From: Moraxellaceae bacterium UBA2031
Lineage (GTDB): Bacteria > Pseudomonadota > Gammaproteobacteria > Pseudomonadales > Moraxellaceae
Assembly (NCBI GenBank): GCA_002333145.1
Contig: DDBN01000061.1
Coordinates: 2,076-10,696 of the forward strand
Length of the DNA stretch: 8,621 nt
Direction of reading: 5' to 3'
Both the position numbers and the translations under genes were made by a program. Shown one piece after another: positions 1 through 6,508 of this stretch. Numbering within the stretch: position 1 is the first letter of the stretch; every line of letters starts with the position of its first letter. Below the pieces are notes generated by a model. The model did not search any database. It saw only the letters and a list, made by a program, of their open reading frames with translations, and was not told the origin of the DNA.

Positions 1-584
1 TCGCGGGGGTCGTCTTTTAGGTAGGTCACTAGGCCGATCTGCTGCGCCTCAGGGGCATCGACAATACGCCCGGTGAACGCCAGATCCTTGGCCACATCCA
101 AGCGCACTAAATCACGCAGCGTCTGTGTGCCACTCATGTCAGGAATCAGCCCCCATTTAATCTCCATCAGGGACAGACGGGTTTCCGGATGGGCAATACG
201 AATATCCGCACCAAGCGCAATCTGCAGCCCCCCGCCAAAAACCACCCCATGCAACGCACAGATTACCGGTACGGGCACATCTTTCCAGAGGTAGCCTGGT
301 TTCTGGTAAAAGTTGGGCCAATCGCCCCCTCGACCACCACCAAACGGATCACCGCCGCCGAACGAGTTGGGGTCAGTGAAGTTTGCAAGGTCTAGCCCGG
401 CACAGAAGGCCCTGCCTTCGCCGGAGATCACCACTGCCCGCACCGTGCGGTCTGCCATAATCTGTTCGGCGGCCGCATTAATCGCCTCAAGCATGGCAAG
501 GCTAAGCGCATTCATCTTTTCAGGGCGATTAAGCCTGACATCAGCAATATGATCGACAACGCGTATGGTGACCAACTCGGTCAT
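1..584 (-). CDS. Enoyl-CoA hydratase/isomerase (crotonase) family protein, C-terminus cut by the window edge
   Basis: My translation of the minus strand gives 194 open residues from the ATG at 584 to the left edge. About 60-80 C-terminal residues are missing, judged by the usual 260-280 residue length of crotonases. The protein should act on an acyl-CoA thioester in fatty-acid or related acyl-CoA metabolism in the cytoplasm. Visible motifs are RAFCAGLD (residues 58-65, first oxyanion-hole strand), HGVVFGGGLQIALGADIRIA (112-131, second oxyanion hole and helix) and EIKWGLIPDMSGTQ (141-154). By alignment to rat mitochondrial hydratase, the Glu164 equivalent is Glu141, but the Glu144 equivalent is Gln121. 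Asp149 lies where dienoyl-CoA isomerase has its Asp204. The hydratase name is therefore uncertain. I recall GGGxQIALGADIR in related Pseudomonas proteins, so the Gln may be normal for the subfamily. A Gly-rich loop occupies residues 76-87. A GGGG stretch 6 bases before the ATG may be the ribosome site. Confidence 0.9.
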   Translation of the reverse strand, partial: MTELVTIRVVDHIADVRLNRPEKMNALSLAMLEAINAAAEQIMADRTVRAVVISGEGRAFCAGLDLANFTDPNSFGGGDPFGGGRGGDWPNFYQKPGYLWKDVPVPVICALHGVVFGGGLQIALGADIRIAHPETRLSLMEIKWGLIPDMSGTQTLRDLVRLDVAKDLAFTGRIVDAPEAQQIGLVTYLKDDPR

Positions 585-809
585 GACAACCCCAGAAATA
601 AGACAATAGAAGTGCCTCAACAATAGCGCGACCCCACGCCTAATGCTTCCCCCCTCGCCATCGTTATTATTGACCGCAAAGGACAATTGGCTGTCATTAC
701 GGTACAACCGGACTGGCAACAGCCATTGGAATCAGCAAAACTATAAGATTAGCTGTAATAGCTGCGCCATGCGCGCACTCCATCGCGACAAGTGAAGGAA
801 CACAGGAAA
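585..809. other. Divergent intergenic region between the crotonase gene and the first diguanylate cyclase gene
   Basis: This stretch must hold the promoters of both flanking genes. On the plus strand TATAAG at 742-747 and TGTAAT at 754-759 are each one base from the -10 consensus, but neither has a convincing -35 box at 16-18 bases. A TTGACC at 670-675 is -35-like but has no good partner. I see no c-di-GMP riboswitch-like fold and no clear operator repeat. Frame 627-746 is open and reads like protein, but it has no usable start codon (see findings). Confidence 0.5.
795..800 (+). promoter_or_regulatory. Ribosome binding site that decides the start of the first cyclase
   Basis: AAGGAA lies 9 bases before the ATG at 810. 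The upstream in-frame GTG at 792 has no Shine-Dalgarno match before it and would put this AAGGAA inside the coding region. The site therefore supports the ATG at 810. Confidence 0.6.
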
Positions 810-1964
810 ATGAATCAGTGGCGACAGCGCCTCACCTCTATCTTAGAGTGGAGTGAAACTGACAAGGGCATGATCCCGGTCATCTTCCTCATTCCTACTT
901 ATCTTCAGTATCTGGCTTGGGGACACTATGCGCTGGGGCGGCCCGACCGTGACCAGCTGATTAATGTTCCCATCATGATCGAACTGATATCGATGGAAAA
1001 ATGGATGACAGCAGGGGCCGTTGCTTTATTACTGCTGGGGCTGGGTATTCGTCGAAAGCTTCCTTCATTTCTGCCCTATCAATACTTAACGACGCTGTAC
1101 TTTGCCGTTACATTGGCAATTAGCAGCCACTATATTGGCTCCATGGAGATTGCTGCTGGCGTGGTACTACTGGGTGCTGTTGTTTTTGGTTTCATTTTTC
1201 TTAAGCGCGGCGTGGTGTGGCTTTCCTTTACGGTAGCGATGCTGCTCATGCTGATACAAAGCTACCTGTCTGCGCTGGGCACACTAACCTATGCGCCGGT
1301 GATGGTTTCTCCCTCGGATACGTCAAGTAATTTATTCTGGGTCACCAGTAACTGGCTGTTTGCCTCACCATTCCTTGTGATCATCGTGCTGCTTGCTGAC
1401 CATATGCTGAACTGGTGGCGGCAGCGTGAAAATACCATTCGCATCATGAGCCTTACCGATGCCCTGACAGGCATCAACAACCGCCGCAGCATCATCGATA
1501 TGCTGGAAAAAGAAATAGCGCGCACCCATCGGCACGGCCCTCCCTTGTGCACAGTCTTGCTCGATCTTGATCACTTCAAGCACGTTAATGACACGTGGGG
1601 ACATCCAATGGGAGATCGTGTTCTAAATGAAACGGCGACTGTGCTGCAGCAAACCGTTCGCCAGTGCGATGCAGTCGGCCGTTATGGTGGCGAAGAATTC
1701 ATGCTTCTGCTGCCGGACACCACTCTTCAAGGTGCCGAGGCACTGGTAGAGCGCTGCCGCGCCAGGCTAGCAAGCATGGAAATCACCAGTGATTCTGGCG
1801 AGCGAATTCCAATCAGCGGAAGTTTTGGCATGGTTTGCAACCAATACTTTTTGGCTGCCAGCACCGAGGCTTTAATCAAAGAAGCCGATGATGCACTTTA
1901 TCAGGCTAAAGAAGGCGGACGTAATCGTGTGATTGCAGTCAATCTGATGCCCCCAACAAAGTAA
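810..1964 (+). CDS. Membrane-bound diguanylate cyclase with multi-pass N-terminal domain and C-terminal GGDEF domain
   Basis: This 384-residue protein is predicted to make c-di-GMP from two GTP at the inner membrane. Residues 21-200 hold about six hydrophobic segments, near 21-40, 66-80, 90-110, 112-131, 135-156 and 181-200. I cannot assign this region to a named sensor family; it is MASE-like in general form only. The GGDEF domain begins with TDALTGINNRR (216-226) and contains LDLDHFKHVND (251-261), the active-site GGEEF (293-297) and the C-terminal ADDALYQAKEGGRN (359-372). Arg284 to Asp287 (RQCD) sits five residues before GGEEF, the canonical inhibitory I-site, so product inhibition is expected. 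The linker between the last membrane segment and the GGDEF domain is very short (about 201-215), suggesting direct coupling. An in-frame GTG at 792 would add six residues, but the AAGGAA at 795-800 favours the ATG at 810. The pap gene follows 59 bases downstream with no terminator that I can see, so co-transcription is possible. Confidence 0.93.
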   Translation: MNQWRQRLTSILEWSETDKGMIPVIFLIPTYLQYLAWGHYALGRPDRDQLINVPIMIELISMEKWMTAGAVALLLLGLGIRRKLPSFLPYQYLTTLYFAVTLAISSHYIGSMEIAAGVVLLGAVVFGFIFLKRGVVWLSFTVAMLLMLIQSYLSALGTLTYAPVMVSPSDTSSNLFWVTSNWLFASPFLVIIVLLADHMLNWWRQRENTIRIMSLTDALTGINNRRSIIDMLEKEIARTHRHGPPLCTVLLDLDHFKHVNDTWGHPMGDRVLNETATVLQQTVRQCDAVGRYGGEEFMLLLPDTTLQGAEALVERCRARLASMEITSDSGERIPISGSFGMVCNQYFLAASTEALIKEADDALYQAKEGGRNRVIAVNLMPPTK

Positions 1965-2009
1965 GCCGCCCCTTGGTGCCGCCAGAAAAACGATACCCAC
2001 TGTTGTAGT

Positions 2010-2015
2010 AAGGAA
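2010..2015 (+). promoter_or_regulatory. Ribosome binding site of pap
   Basis: AAGGAA is placed 8 bases before the ATG at 2024, a good Shine-Dalgarno match at near-ideal spacing. It confirms the start of the phosphotransferase. Confidence 0.7.
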
Positions 2016-2023
2016 CGATCACC

Positions 2024-3517
2024 ATGTTTGAGTCTGCAGAAGTCGGTCATCGAATTTCACGAGAAGAATACAAACAGCGCGAACCTGAGCTTCGCCAAGC
2101 GTTGTTGCAAGCTCAATACCGACTTCTAGAACAAGGCAATTTCCCCGTCATCATCATTGTGGATGGTGTGGATGGCGCGGGCAAAGGCGAGACCGTTAAT
2201 CTGCTCAATGAGTGGATGGACCCGCGTCATATTGTGACCCATGCCTTTGGCGACCCCACCGATGAAGAAGCGCAGCGCCCACCCATGTGGCGATTCTGGC
2301 GATCTCTTCCCCCGAAAGGCCGCATCGGGATTTTATTTGGTTCTTGGTACACCAATCCAATCGTCAATCAGGTTGCCGGAACCGCCAAGCGCATTGCACT
2401 AATACAGTCCATTGAGGAGATCCGTCACTTTGAGCAAATGCTGGTGACGGAAGGAGCACTGGTTATCAAGCTTTGGTTTCACCTTTCCAAGGATGCTCAG
2501 CGAAAACGCTTAAAGGAACTGGAGAAAGATCCAAAAACACAGTGGCGTGTCACTGATACCGATTGGGATCGTTTTCGCGCCTATGACAAGTTTCGCAAAG
2601 TATCCGAGTACACCCTGCGCGAAACCAGTACCGGCGATGCGCCATGGCATGTAATCGAGGGCTCCGACCCACACTATCGTTACCTCACCGCAGGCACACT
2701 GTTACTAGAGGCCCTAGAGCGTCGCCTGAGTATCCGGCAAGAACGTCGCTCATCGCACGGTACACCATTACTGCCTTCGCTAGACAGCCGCAACATCTTG
2801 AACACCCTCGACTACAGCGCATCAATGGGTAAAAAGGAATACGAGAGTGAACTGGAGAAATTACAGGGGCGCCTTAATCTACTCACCCGAGATCCGCGCT
2901 TTGCCAAAAAATCACTGGTCGTTGTTTTTGAGGGGCAGGACGCTGCCGGCAAAGGGGGAAGTATTCGCCGCGTGACAACCGCACTGGATGCGCGTCAGTT
3001 CAATATCGTTCCTATTGCTGCGCCAACTGATGAAGAGCGAGCCCACCCTTATCTTTGGCGATTCTGGCGCCATCTCCCACGCCATAATCATGTGACTATT
3101 TTTGACCGCTCTTGGTATGGCCGCGTATTGGTTGAGCGTGTAGAAAAGTTCTGCACAACGGCGGACTGGATGCGTGCCTACATCGAGATCAATGACTTTG
3201 AAGAGCAACTGGTTCGCAATAATGTGATCGTGGTGAAGTTCTGGTTAGCTATTACCAAGGATGAACAACTAAAGCGTTTTCGTGAGCGCGAAGAAGTTGC
3301 CTACAAAAACCACAAGATTACGCCGGATGACTGGCGCAATCGCCGCAAGTGGACAAGCTACGAACGTGCTGTCTGTGACATGGTAGAACGCACCAGCACC
3401 GAAATAGCCCCTTGGACGTTGATACCCGCCAATGATGTGGAATATGCGCGCATCATGATCCTGCGCACTTTATGTGAGCAGGTAGAAGGCGCACTGCGGT
3501 CTCGAAAAAAGAAATAA
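2024..3517 (+). CDS. pap: Polyphosphate:AMP phosphotransferase, two-domain (class II) PPK2 family
   Basis: This 497-residue protein matches the size of known two-domain PPK2 enzymes such as PA3455 of Pseudomonas aeruginosa and PAP of Acinetobacter johnsonii. These transfer phosphate from polyphosphate to AMP, giving ADP. Two PPK2 repeats are visible. The C-terminal one (about 270-490) has a full site: Walker A EGQDAAGKGG (303-312) and Walker B region FDRSWYGR (360-367). The N-terminal one (about 12-235) keeps a P-loop, GVDGAGKGE (48-56), but reads ILFGSWYTN (103-111) where the other has IFDRSWYGR, so the Asp-Arg pair is lost. I infer that the N-terminal repeat is structural and the C-terminal one catalytic, in line with what I recall of the family. 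PTDEE plus WRFWR elements recur in both halves (79-93 and 334-348), which shows the internal duplication. The protein is soluble with no signal peptide. It may be co-transcribed with the upstream cyclase gene. The next gene converges from the other strand 17 bases after the stop. Confidence 0.95.
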   Translation: MFESAEVGHRISREEYKQREPELRQALLQAQYRLLEQGNFPVIIIVDGVDGAGKGETVNLLNEWMDPRHIVTHAFGDPTDEEAQRPPMWRFWRSLPPKGRIGILFGSWYTNPIVNQVAGTAKRIALIQSIEEIRHFEQMLVTEGALVIKLWFHLSKDAQRKRLKELEKDPKTQWRVTDTDWDRFRAYDKFRKVSEYTLRETSTGDAPWHVIEGSDPHYRYLTAGTLLLEALERRLSIRQERRSSHGTPLLPSLDSRNILNTLDYSASMGKKEYESELEKLQGRLNLLTRDPRFAKKSLVVVFEGQDAAGKGGSIRRVTTALDARQFNIVPIAAPTDEERAHPYLWRFWRHLPRHNHVTIFDRSWYGRVLVERVEKFCTTADWMRAYIEINDFEEQLVRNNVIVVKFWLAITKDEQLKRFREREEVAYKNHKITPDDWRNRRKWTSYERAVCDMVERTSTEIAPWTLIPANDVEYARIMILRTLCEQVEGALRSRKKK

Positions 3518-3534
3518 CGCTGACCGTGAAAATG

Positions 3535-4815
3535 CTATGGCATCAGAAATAATGGTAGCTTTTTCTTCACTGCAATTTTTTTCAGCATTGCTGGTTTTGG
3601 CAAGCCCTGATGATAGGGAGGGTAGTCCTCACCTTGAATAAGCGGCAGCAAATAGTTGCGGCAGGCATCAGTAATACCAAAGCCATCACGTCGTATAAAA
3701 TTCCGGGGTAAACACACTTCCTTGCCGATAACTTTCGGCAGCGGCACAGGCACTACACCCCAAGATACCTTACGCACGCCTTTACGCTGCAAAGAGACCA
3801 TCACTTGATCTGCACCGGCCAGGGCCATATCAATCGCCGTCTCACCCACGCGCCATGCCGCCTCTACATCGACTGCAGAGGCAATATGCCGCGCTGAACG
3901 CTGCAGATAATCGCTGACGGCAAAATGGCAACGAAACCCCAGCCGCTGACCTACCAGTGCCGCCAGATACGGCGCCGCCTTACCTGTGTGTACATTTAAC
4001 TTGTCCTTGCCATGGCCCGTTGTCGCGATGACCGATTCTGTATCGACCATAGGATTGTTCACGGCCAGTCCTTCTGCCGTCACCACAACACAATAACCAT
4101 CGCTCGCAACGGCGCGTTCCACTGCGGCTAAAAAACGGGCCTCATTAAAGGCAATTTCAGGAAACAGAATGATATGCGGTGCACCCGTACCATCCTGCTG
4201 CGCCAGCGCACTAGAGGCCGCAATCCACCCCGCATGACGACCCATCACCTCCATTACAAACACTTGTGTCGATGTTCGGCACATAGAAGCCACATCCAGT
4301 GCCGCCTCCTGTGTACTGACAGCGGTATATTTCGCCACAGAACCAAAGCCCGGTGAAAAATCTGTCTGTGCCAAATCGTTATCAACCGTTTTTGGCAGAT
4401 GAATAACCGCAAGCGGATACCCTGCCTGCCGCGCGGCGTTGGCGATGTGCATACTGGTGCCTGCCGAGCCGCCACCGCCGTTGTACAGAAACCAGCGAAT
4501 ATTATGCGCACGAAATACATCAATGATACGAGCATAGTGCTGCGGATGACTGGCTGGCGTTCCTAATGCAAACCGGCTGGAACCAAATGCTCCACCCGGG
4601 GTGTAACGCAGGGCATTGAGCGCCGCATCACTTTCACGCGAAAGATCTACCATGGCCTCTTCTAATGCCCCCATGATGCCGTTCTCGCCCGCATATACCT
4701 TGCCAATACGCTCAGGGTGATTGCGCGCGGTCAGCGCAACAGCCGCTGCAGTGGCATTGATGACCGCCGTCATTCCACCTGACTGGGCATAAAAAATATT
4801 GGGCAAGCGGGACAT
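3535..4815 (-). CDS. pfp: 6-phosphofructokinase, pyrophosphate-dependent (PFP) type, with altered donor-binding loop
   Basis: The 426-residue protein is full length for the group of bacterial phosphofructokinases that usually use PPi instead of ATP to phosphorylate fructose 6-phosphate, often reversibly. Supporting motifs are NIFYAQSGGMTAVINA (6-21), YTPGGAFGSSRF (71-82), PKTVDNDL (141-148) with probable base Asp145, GFGSVAKY (156-163), MGRHAGW (191-197), LFPE (217-220), DYLQRSARH (302-310) and FIRRDGFGITDACR (373-386). Lys142 in PKT is a known mark of PPi use, where E. coli PfkA has Gly124. The donor loop reads NGGGGSAGT (112-120). From memory the family norm is NGGGDSADT, so Asp is replaced by Gly at 116 and 119, and donor choice or even activity is uncertain. 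The start at 4815 has only a weak GAG ribosome site 7 bases upstream but matches the family N-terminus. The gene stands alone and converges on pap. No glycolytic neighbour is present. Assignment to the PFK family is near certain; the PPi preference is less so. Confidence 0.9.
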   Translation of the reverse strand: MSRLPNIFYAQSGGMTAVINATAAAVALTARNHPERIGKVYAGENGIMGALEEAMVDLSRESDAALNALRYTPGGAFGSSRFALGTPASHPQHYARIIDVFRAHNIRWFLYNGGGGSAGTSMHIANAARQAGYPLAVIHLPKTVDNDLAQTDFSPGFGSVAKYTAVSTQEAALDVASMCRTSTQVFVMEVMGRHAGWIAASSALAQQDGTGAPHIILFPEIAFNEARFLAAVERAVASDGYCVVVTAEGLAVNNPMVDTESVIATTGHGKDKLNVHTGKAAPYLAALVGQRLGFRCHFAVSDYLQRSARHIASAVDVEAAWRVGETAIDMALAGADQVMVSLQRKGVRKVSWGVVPVPLPKVIGKEVCLPRNFIRRDGFGITDACRNYLLPLIQGEDYPPYHQGLPKPAMLKKIAVKKKLPLFLMP

Positions 4816-5029
4816 GATTTAACTCGTGTGGCTATCGGCAAATTAGCCCCTATCCTAGCAAGCTTCTCCATTAACTGCCCATCTACCTGCCACTAATGCT
4901 GTCTCGCCACTCTGCACACCAGAATGAGCCCTGAAGTCACTGACATTCATCTCGACAAGCCACCATGATGCGCCTCATACGAGCCAGACAACTGTCCTCT
5001 CGATAATCAAAAGAACACGGGGCACACCC
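4816..5029. other. Divergent intergenic region between the phosphofructokinase and amidase genes
   Basis: Both flanking genes read outward from here, so it should contain two promoters. I find no strong -35/-10 pair. On the minus strand TAGGAT about 40 bases before the phosphofructokinase ATG is -10-like but has no good -35 box. A GGGG at 5019-5022 is a weak ribosome site for the amidase. No repeat, small gene or RNA element is apparent. Confidence 0.45.
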
Positions 5030-6436
5030 ATGACACAGAAAATTCACGCGTTCACCAACGATGCCTTGGGCGATCTGGATGCCGTTGGCATTGCCGAACG
5101 CATCCGCAACAAAGATGTTAGTGCTCGTGAAGTAGCAGAGGCCGCCATTGCGCGTGCCAAATGCGTGGAAGACAAGATCAATGCCATCGAACTAGCAACT
5201 TTCGAGCAGGCTGTTCAAGCAGCAGACCGGCCTCACACTGGCATTTTTGCCGGCGTTCCTACGTTTGTAAAAGACAACACTGACCTTGTTGGCCTGCCCA
5301 CTAACCACGGTTCACTCGCGGTAAATGCACGGCCTGCTAAAGCTGATAATGCCTTTGCACAGCAATACTTAAGCTTGGGTTTAATTTCACTCGGCAAGAG
5401 CAGCTTGCCGGAGTTTGGCTTTAACGCGTCCACCGAATACATGCATGCTGAACCTACCCGCAATCCTTGGCACACGGAGTATTCGTCAGGGGCATCATCG
5501 GGTGGCTCTGCGGCACTGGTCGCGGCGGGTGTTGTACCCATTGCTCATGCCAATGACGGCGGCGGTTCAATCCGTATTCCTGCCTCTGCGTGCGGCTTGA
5601 TCGGCCTGAAACCTACTCGTGGTCGCCTGGTGGATGCAGAGGCGGCTCGCTCACTGCCCGTGAATATTGTTTCGGAAGGTGTGGTCACACGCAGTGTGCG
5701 TGATACCGCACATTTCTATGCCGGTGCCGAGCAGTTCTATCGCAACCCCAAGTTACCGCCTGTTGGACTGGTGAAAGGCCCCGGTAGCCGCCCCCTGCGT
5801 ATCGGCTTGGTGCATGACTCCATCACGGGTCACGCCACCGATGCGCAAACGCGTGCCACGGTCGAGGCCACGGCACGCTTACTGGAAATCATGGGCCATC
5901 GCGTTGAAGAAATGCCGCTTCCGGTGAAACAGTCCTTTGCGAATGATTTCAGTATTTACTGGGGTATGCTGTCTTTTCTGGTCAGCGTTTTCGGCAAGCG
6001 AATCATGAGCCCAGACTTTGATGCATCAAAGATGGACAATCTGAGTCAGGGGCTGGCATCCCTGTACAAGCGCAATATGTTCAAAACCCCTATGGTGCTC
6101 TACCGCTTGAAGAAAACTTTGAATGACTACGCACTTGTTTTCAAGCAGTACGATTTGGTGCTGAGCCCGGTAGCAGCCCATACCACGCCAAAACTGGGCT
6201 GGCTGTCGCCCTCCCAAGACTTTGACGTGCTGTTTGATCGTCTACTGCGATACGTGAGCTTTACCCCCCTGAATAACGCCAGTGGTAGCCCCGCAATTTC
6301 GCTACCCATGGGCGTCACAACAGAAGGCCTACCGATAGCGGTGCAATTCTCTGCTGCTCACGGGGATGAGCGTAGTTTGCTGGAAATTTCCTACGCGTTG
6401 GAACAAGCTCATCCTTGGCGTCGCATTCAGGATTGA
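5030..6436 (+). CDS. Amidase-signature (AS) family hydrolase, NylA-like branch
   Basis: This 468-residue protein has the full Ser-cisSer-Lys triad of the amidase-signature family. Lys81 lies in GVPTFVKDN (75-83), Ser156 in SSGASSGGSA (152-161) and Ser180 in DGGGSIRIPAS (176-186). The Lys-to-Ser spacing of 75 residues and Ser-to-Ser spacing of 24 equal those of fatty-acid amide hydrolase (142/217/241). The run GLIGLKPTRGR (189-199) and the C-terminal NNASGSPAISLPMG (415-428) resemble 6-aminohexanoate cyclic-dimer hydrolase (NylA), as far as I recall that sequence. It should hydrolyse a carboxamide or small cyclic or aryl amide in the cytoplasm, but the natural substrate cannot be read from the sequence. 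No signal peptide is present. There are no gatB or gatC neighbours, so a tRNA amidotransferase role is unlikely. The gene appears monocistronic and ends 32 bases before a strong terminator hairpin. The ribosome site is weak (GGGG, 7 bases before the ATG). Confidence 0.93.
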   Translation: MTQKIHAFTNDALGDLDAVGIAERIRNKDVSAREVAEAAIARAKCVEDKINAIELATFEQAVQAADRPHTGIFAGVPTFVKDNTDLVGLPTNHGSLAVNARPAKADNAFAQQYLSLGLISLGKSSLPEFGFNASTEYMHAEPTRNPWHTEYSSGASSGGSAALVAAGVVPIAHANDGGGSIRIPASACGLIGLKPTRGRLVDAEAARSLPVNIVSEGVVTRSVRDTAHFYAGAEQFYRNPKLPPVGLVKGPGSRPLRIGLVHDSITGHATDAQTRATVEATARLLEIMGHRVEEMPLPVKQSFANDFSIYWGMLSFLVSVFGKRIMSPDFDASKMDNLSQGLASLYKRNMFKTPMVLYRLKKTLNDYALVFKQYDLVLSPVAAHTTPKLGWLSPSQDFDVLFDRLLRYVSFTPLNNASGSPAISLPMGVTTEGLPIAVQFSAAHGDERSLLEISYALEQAHPWRRIQD

Positions 6437-6468
6437 ACTTGGTTTAATCATAAAAGCTTGGCTTAATA

Positions 6469-6502
6469 ATAAATAAGGCGGCTATTTAGCCGCCTTATTT
6501 AT
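6469..6502. terminator. Bidirectional Rho-independent terminator between convergent genes
   Basis: Two perfectly complementary 16-base arms, ATAAATAAGGCGGCTA (6469-6484) and TAGCCGCCTTATTTAT (6487-6502), are separated by TT. The realistic fold is a GC core GGCGGC/GCCGCC with a short AT-rich loop and A/T-rich flanks that supply a U-rich tract on both strands. It lies between the amidase stop (6436) and the second cyclase stop (6509), so it can end transcripts from both. Confidence 0.92.
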
Positions 6503-6508
6503 ACTTCA

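Noticed and set aside
73..552. Plus-strand open frames of 68-79 codons
   Set aside because: They are antisense shadows of the crotonase gene, whose minus-strand reading has conserved motifs throughout.
643..795. 50-codon open frame from ATG 643, ending in the first cyclase leader
   Set aside because: It has no ribosome site and an unconvincing composition rich in Asn, Ser and Arg; it is most likely chance.
792..809. GTG start for the first cyclase
   Set aside because: It has no ribosome site upstream, while AAGGAA at 795-800 is correctly spaced for the ATG at 810.
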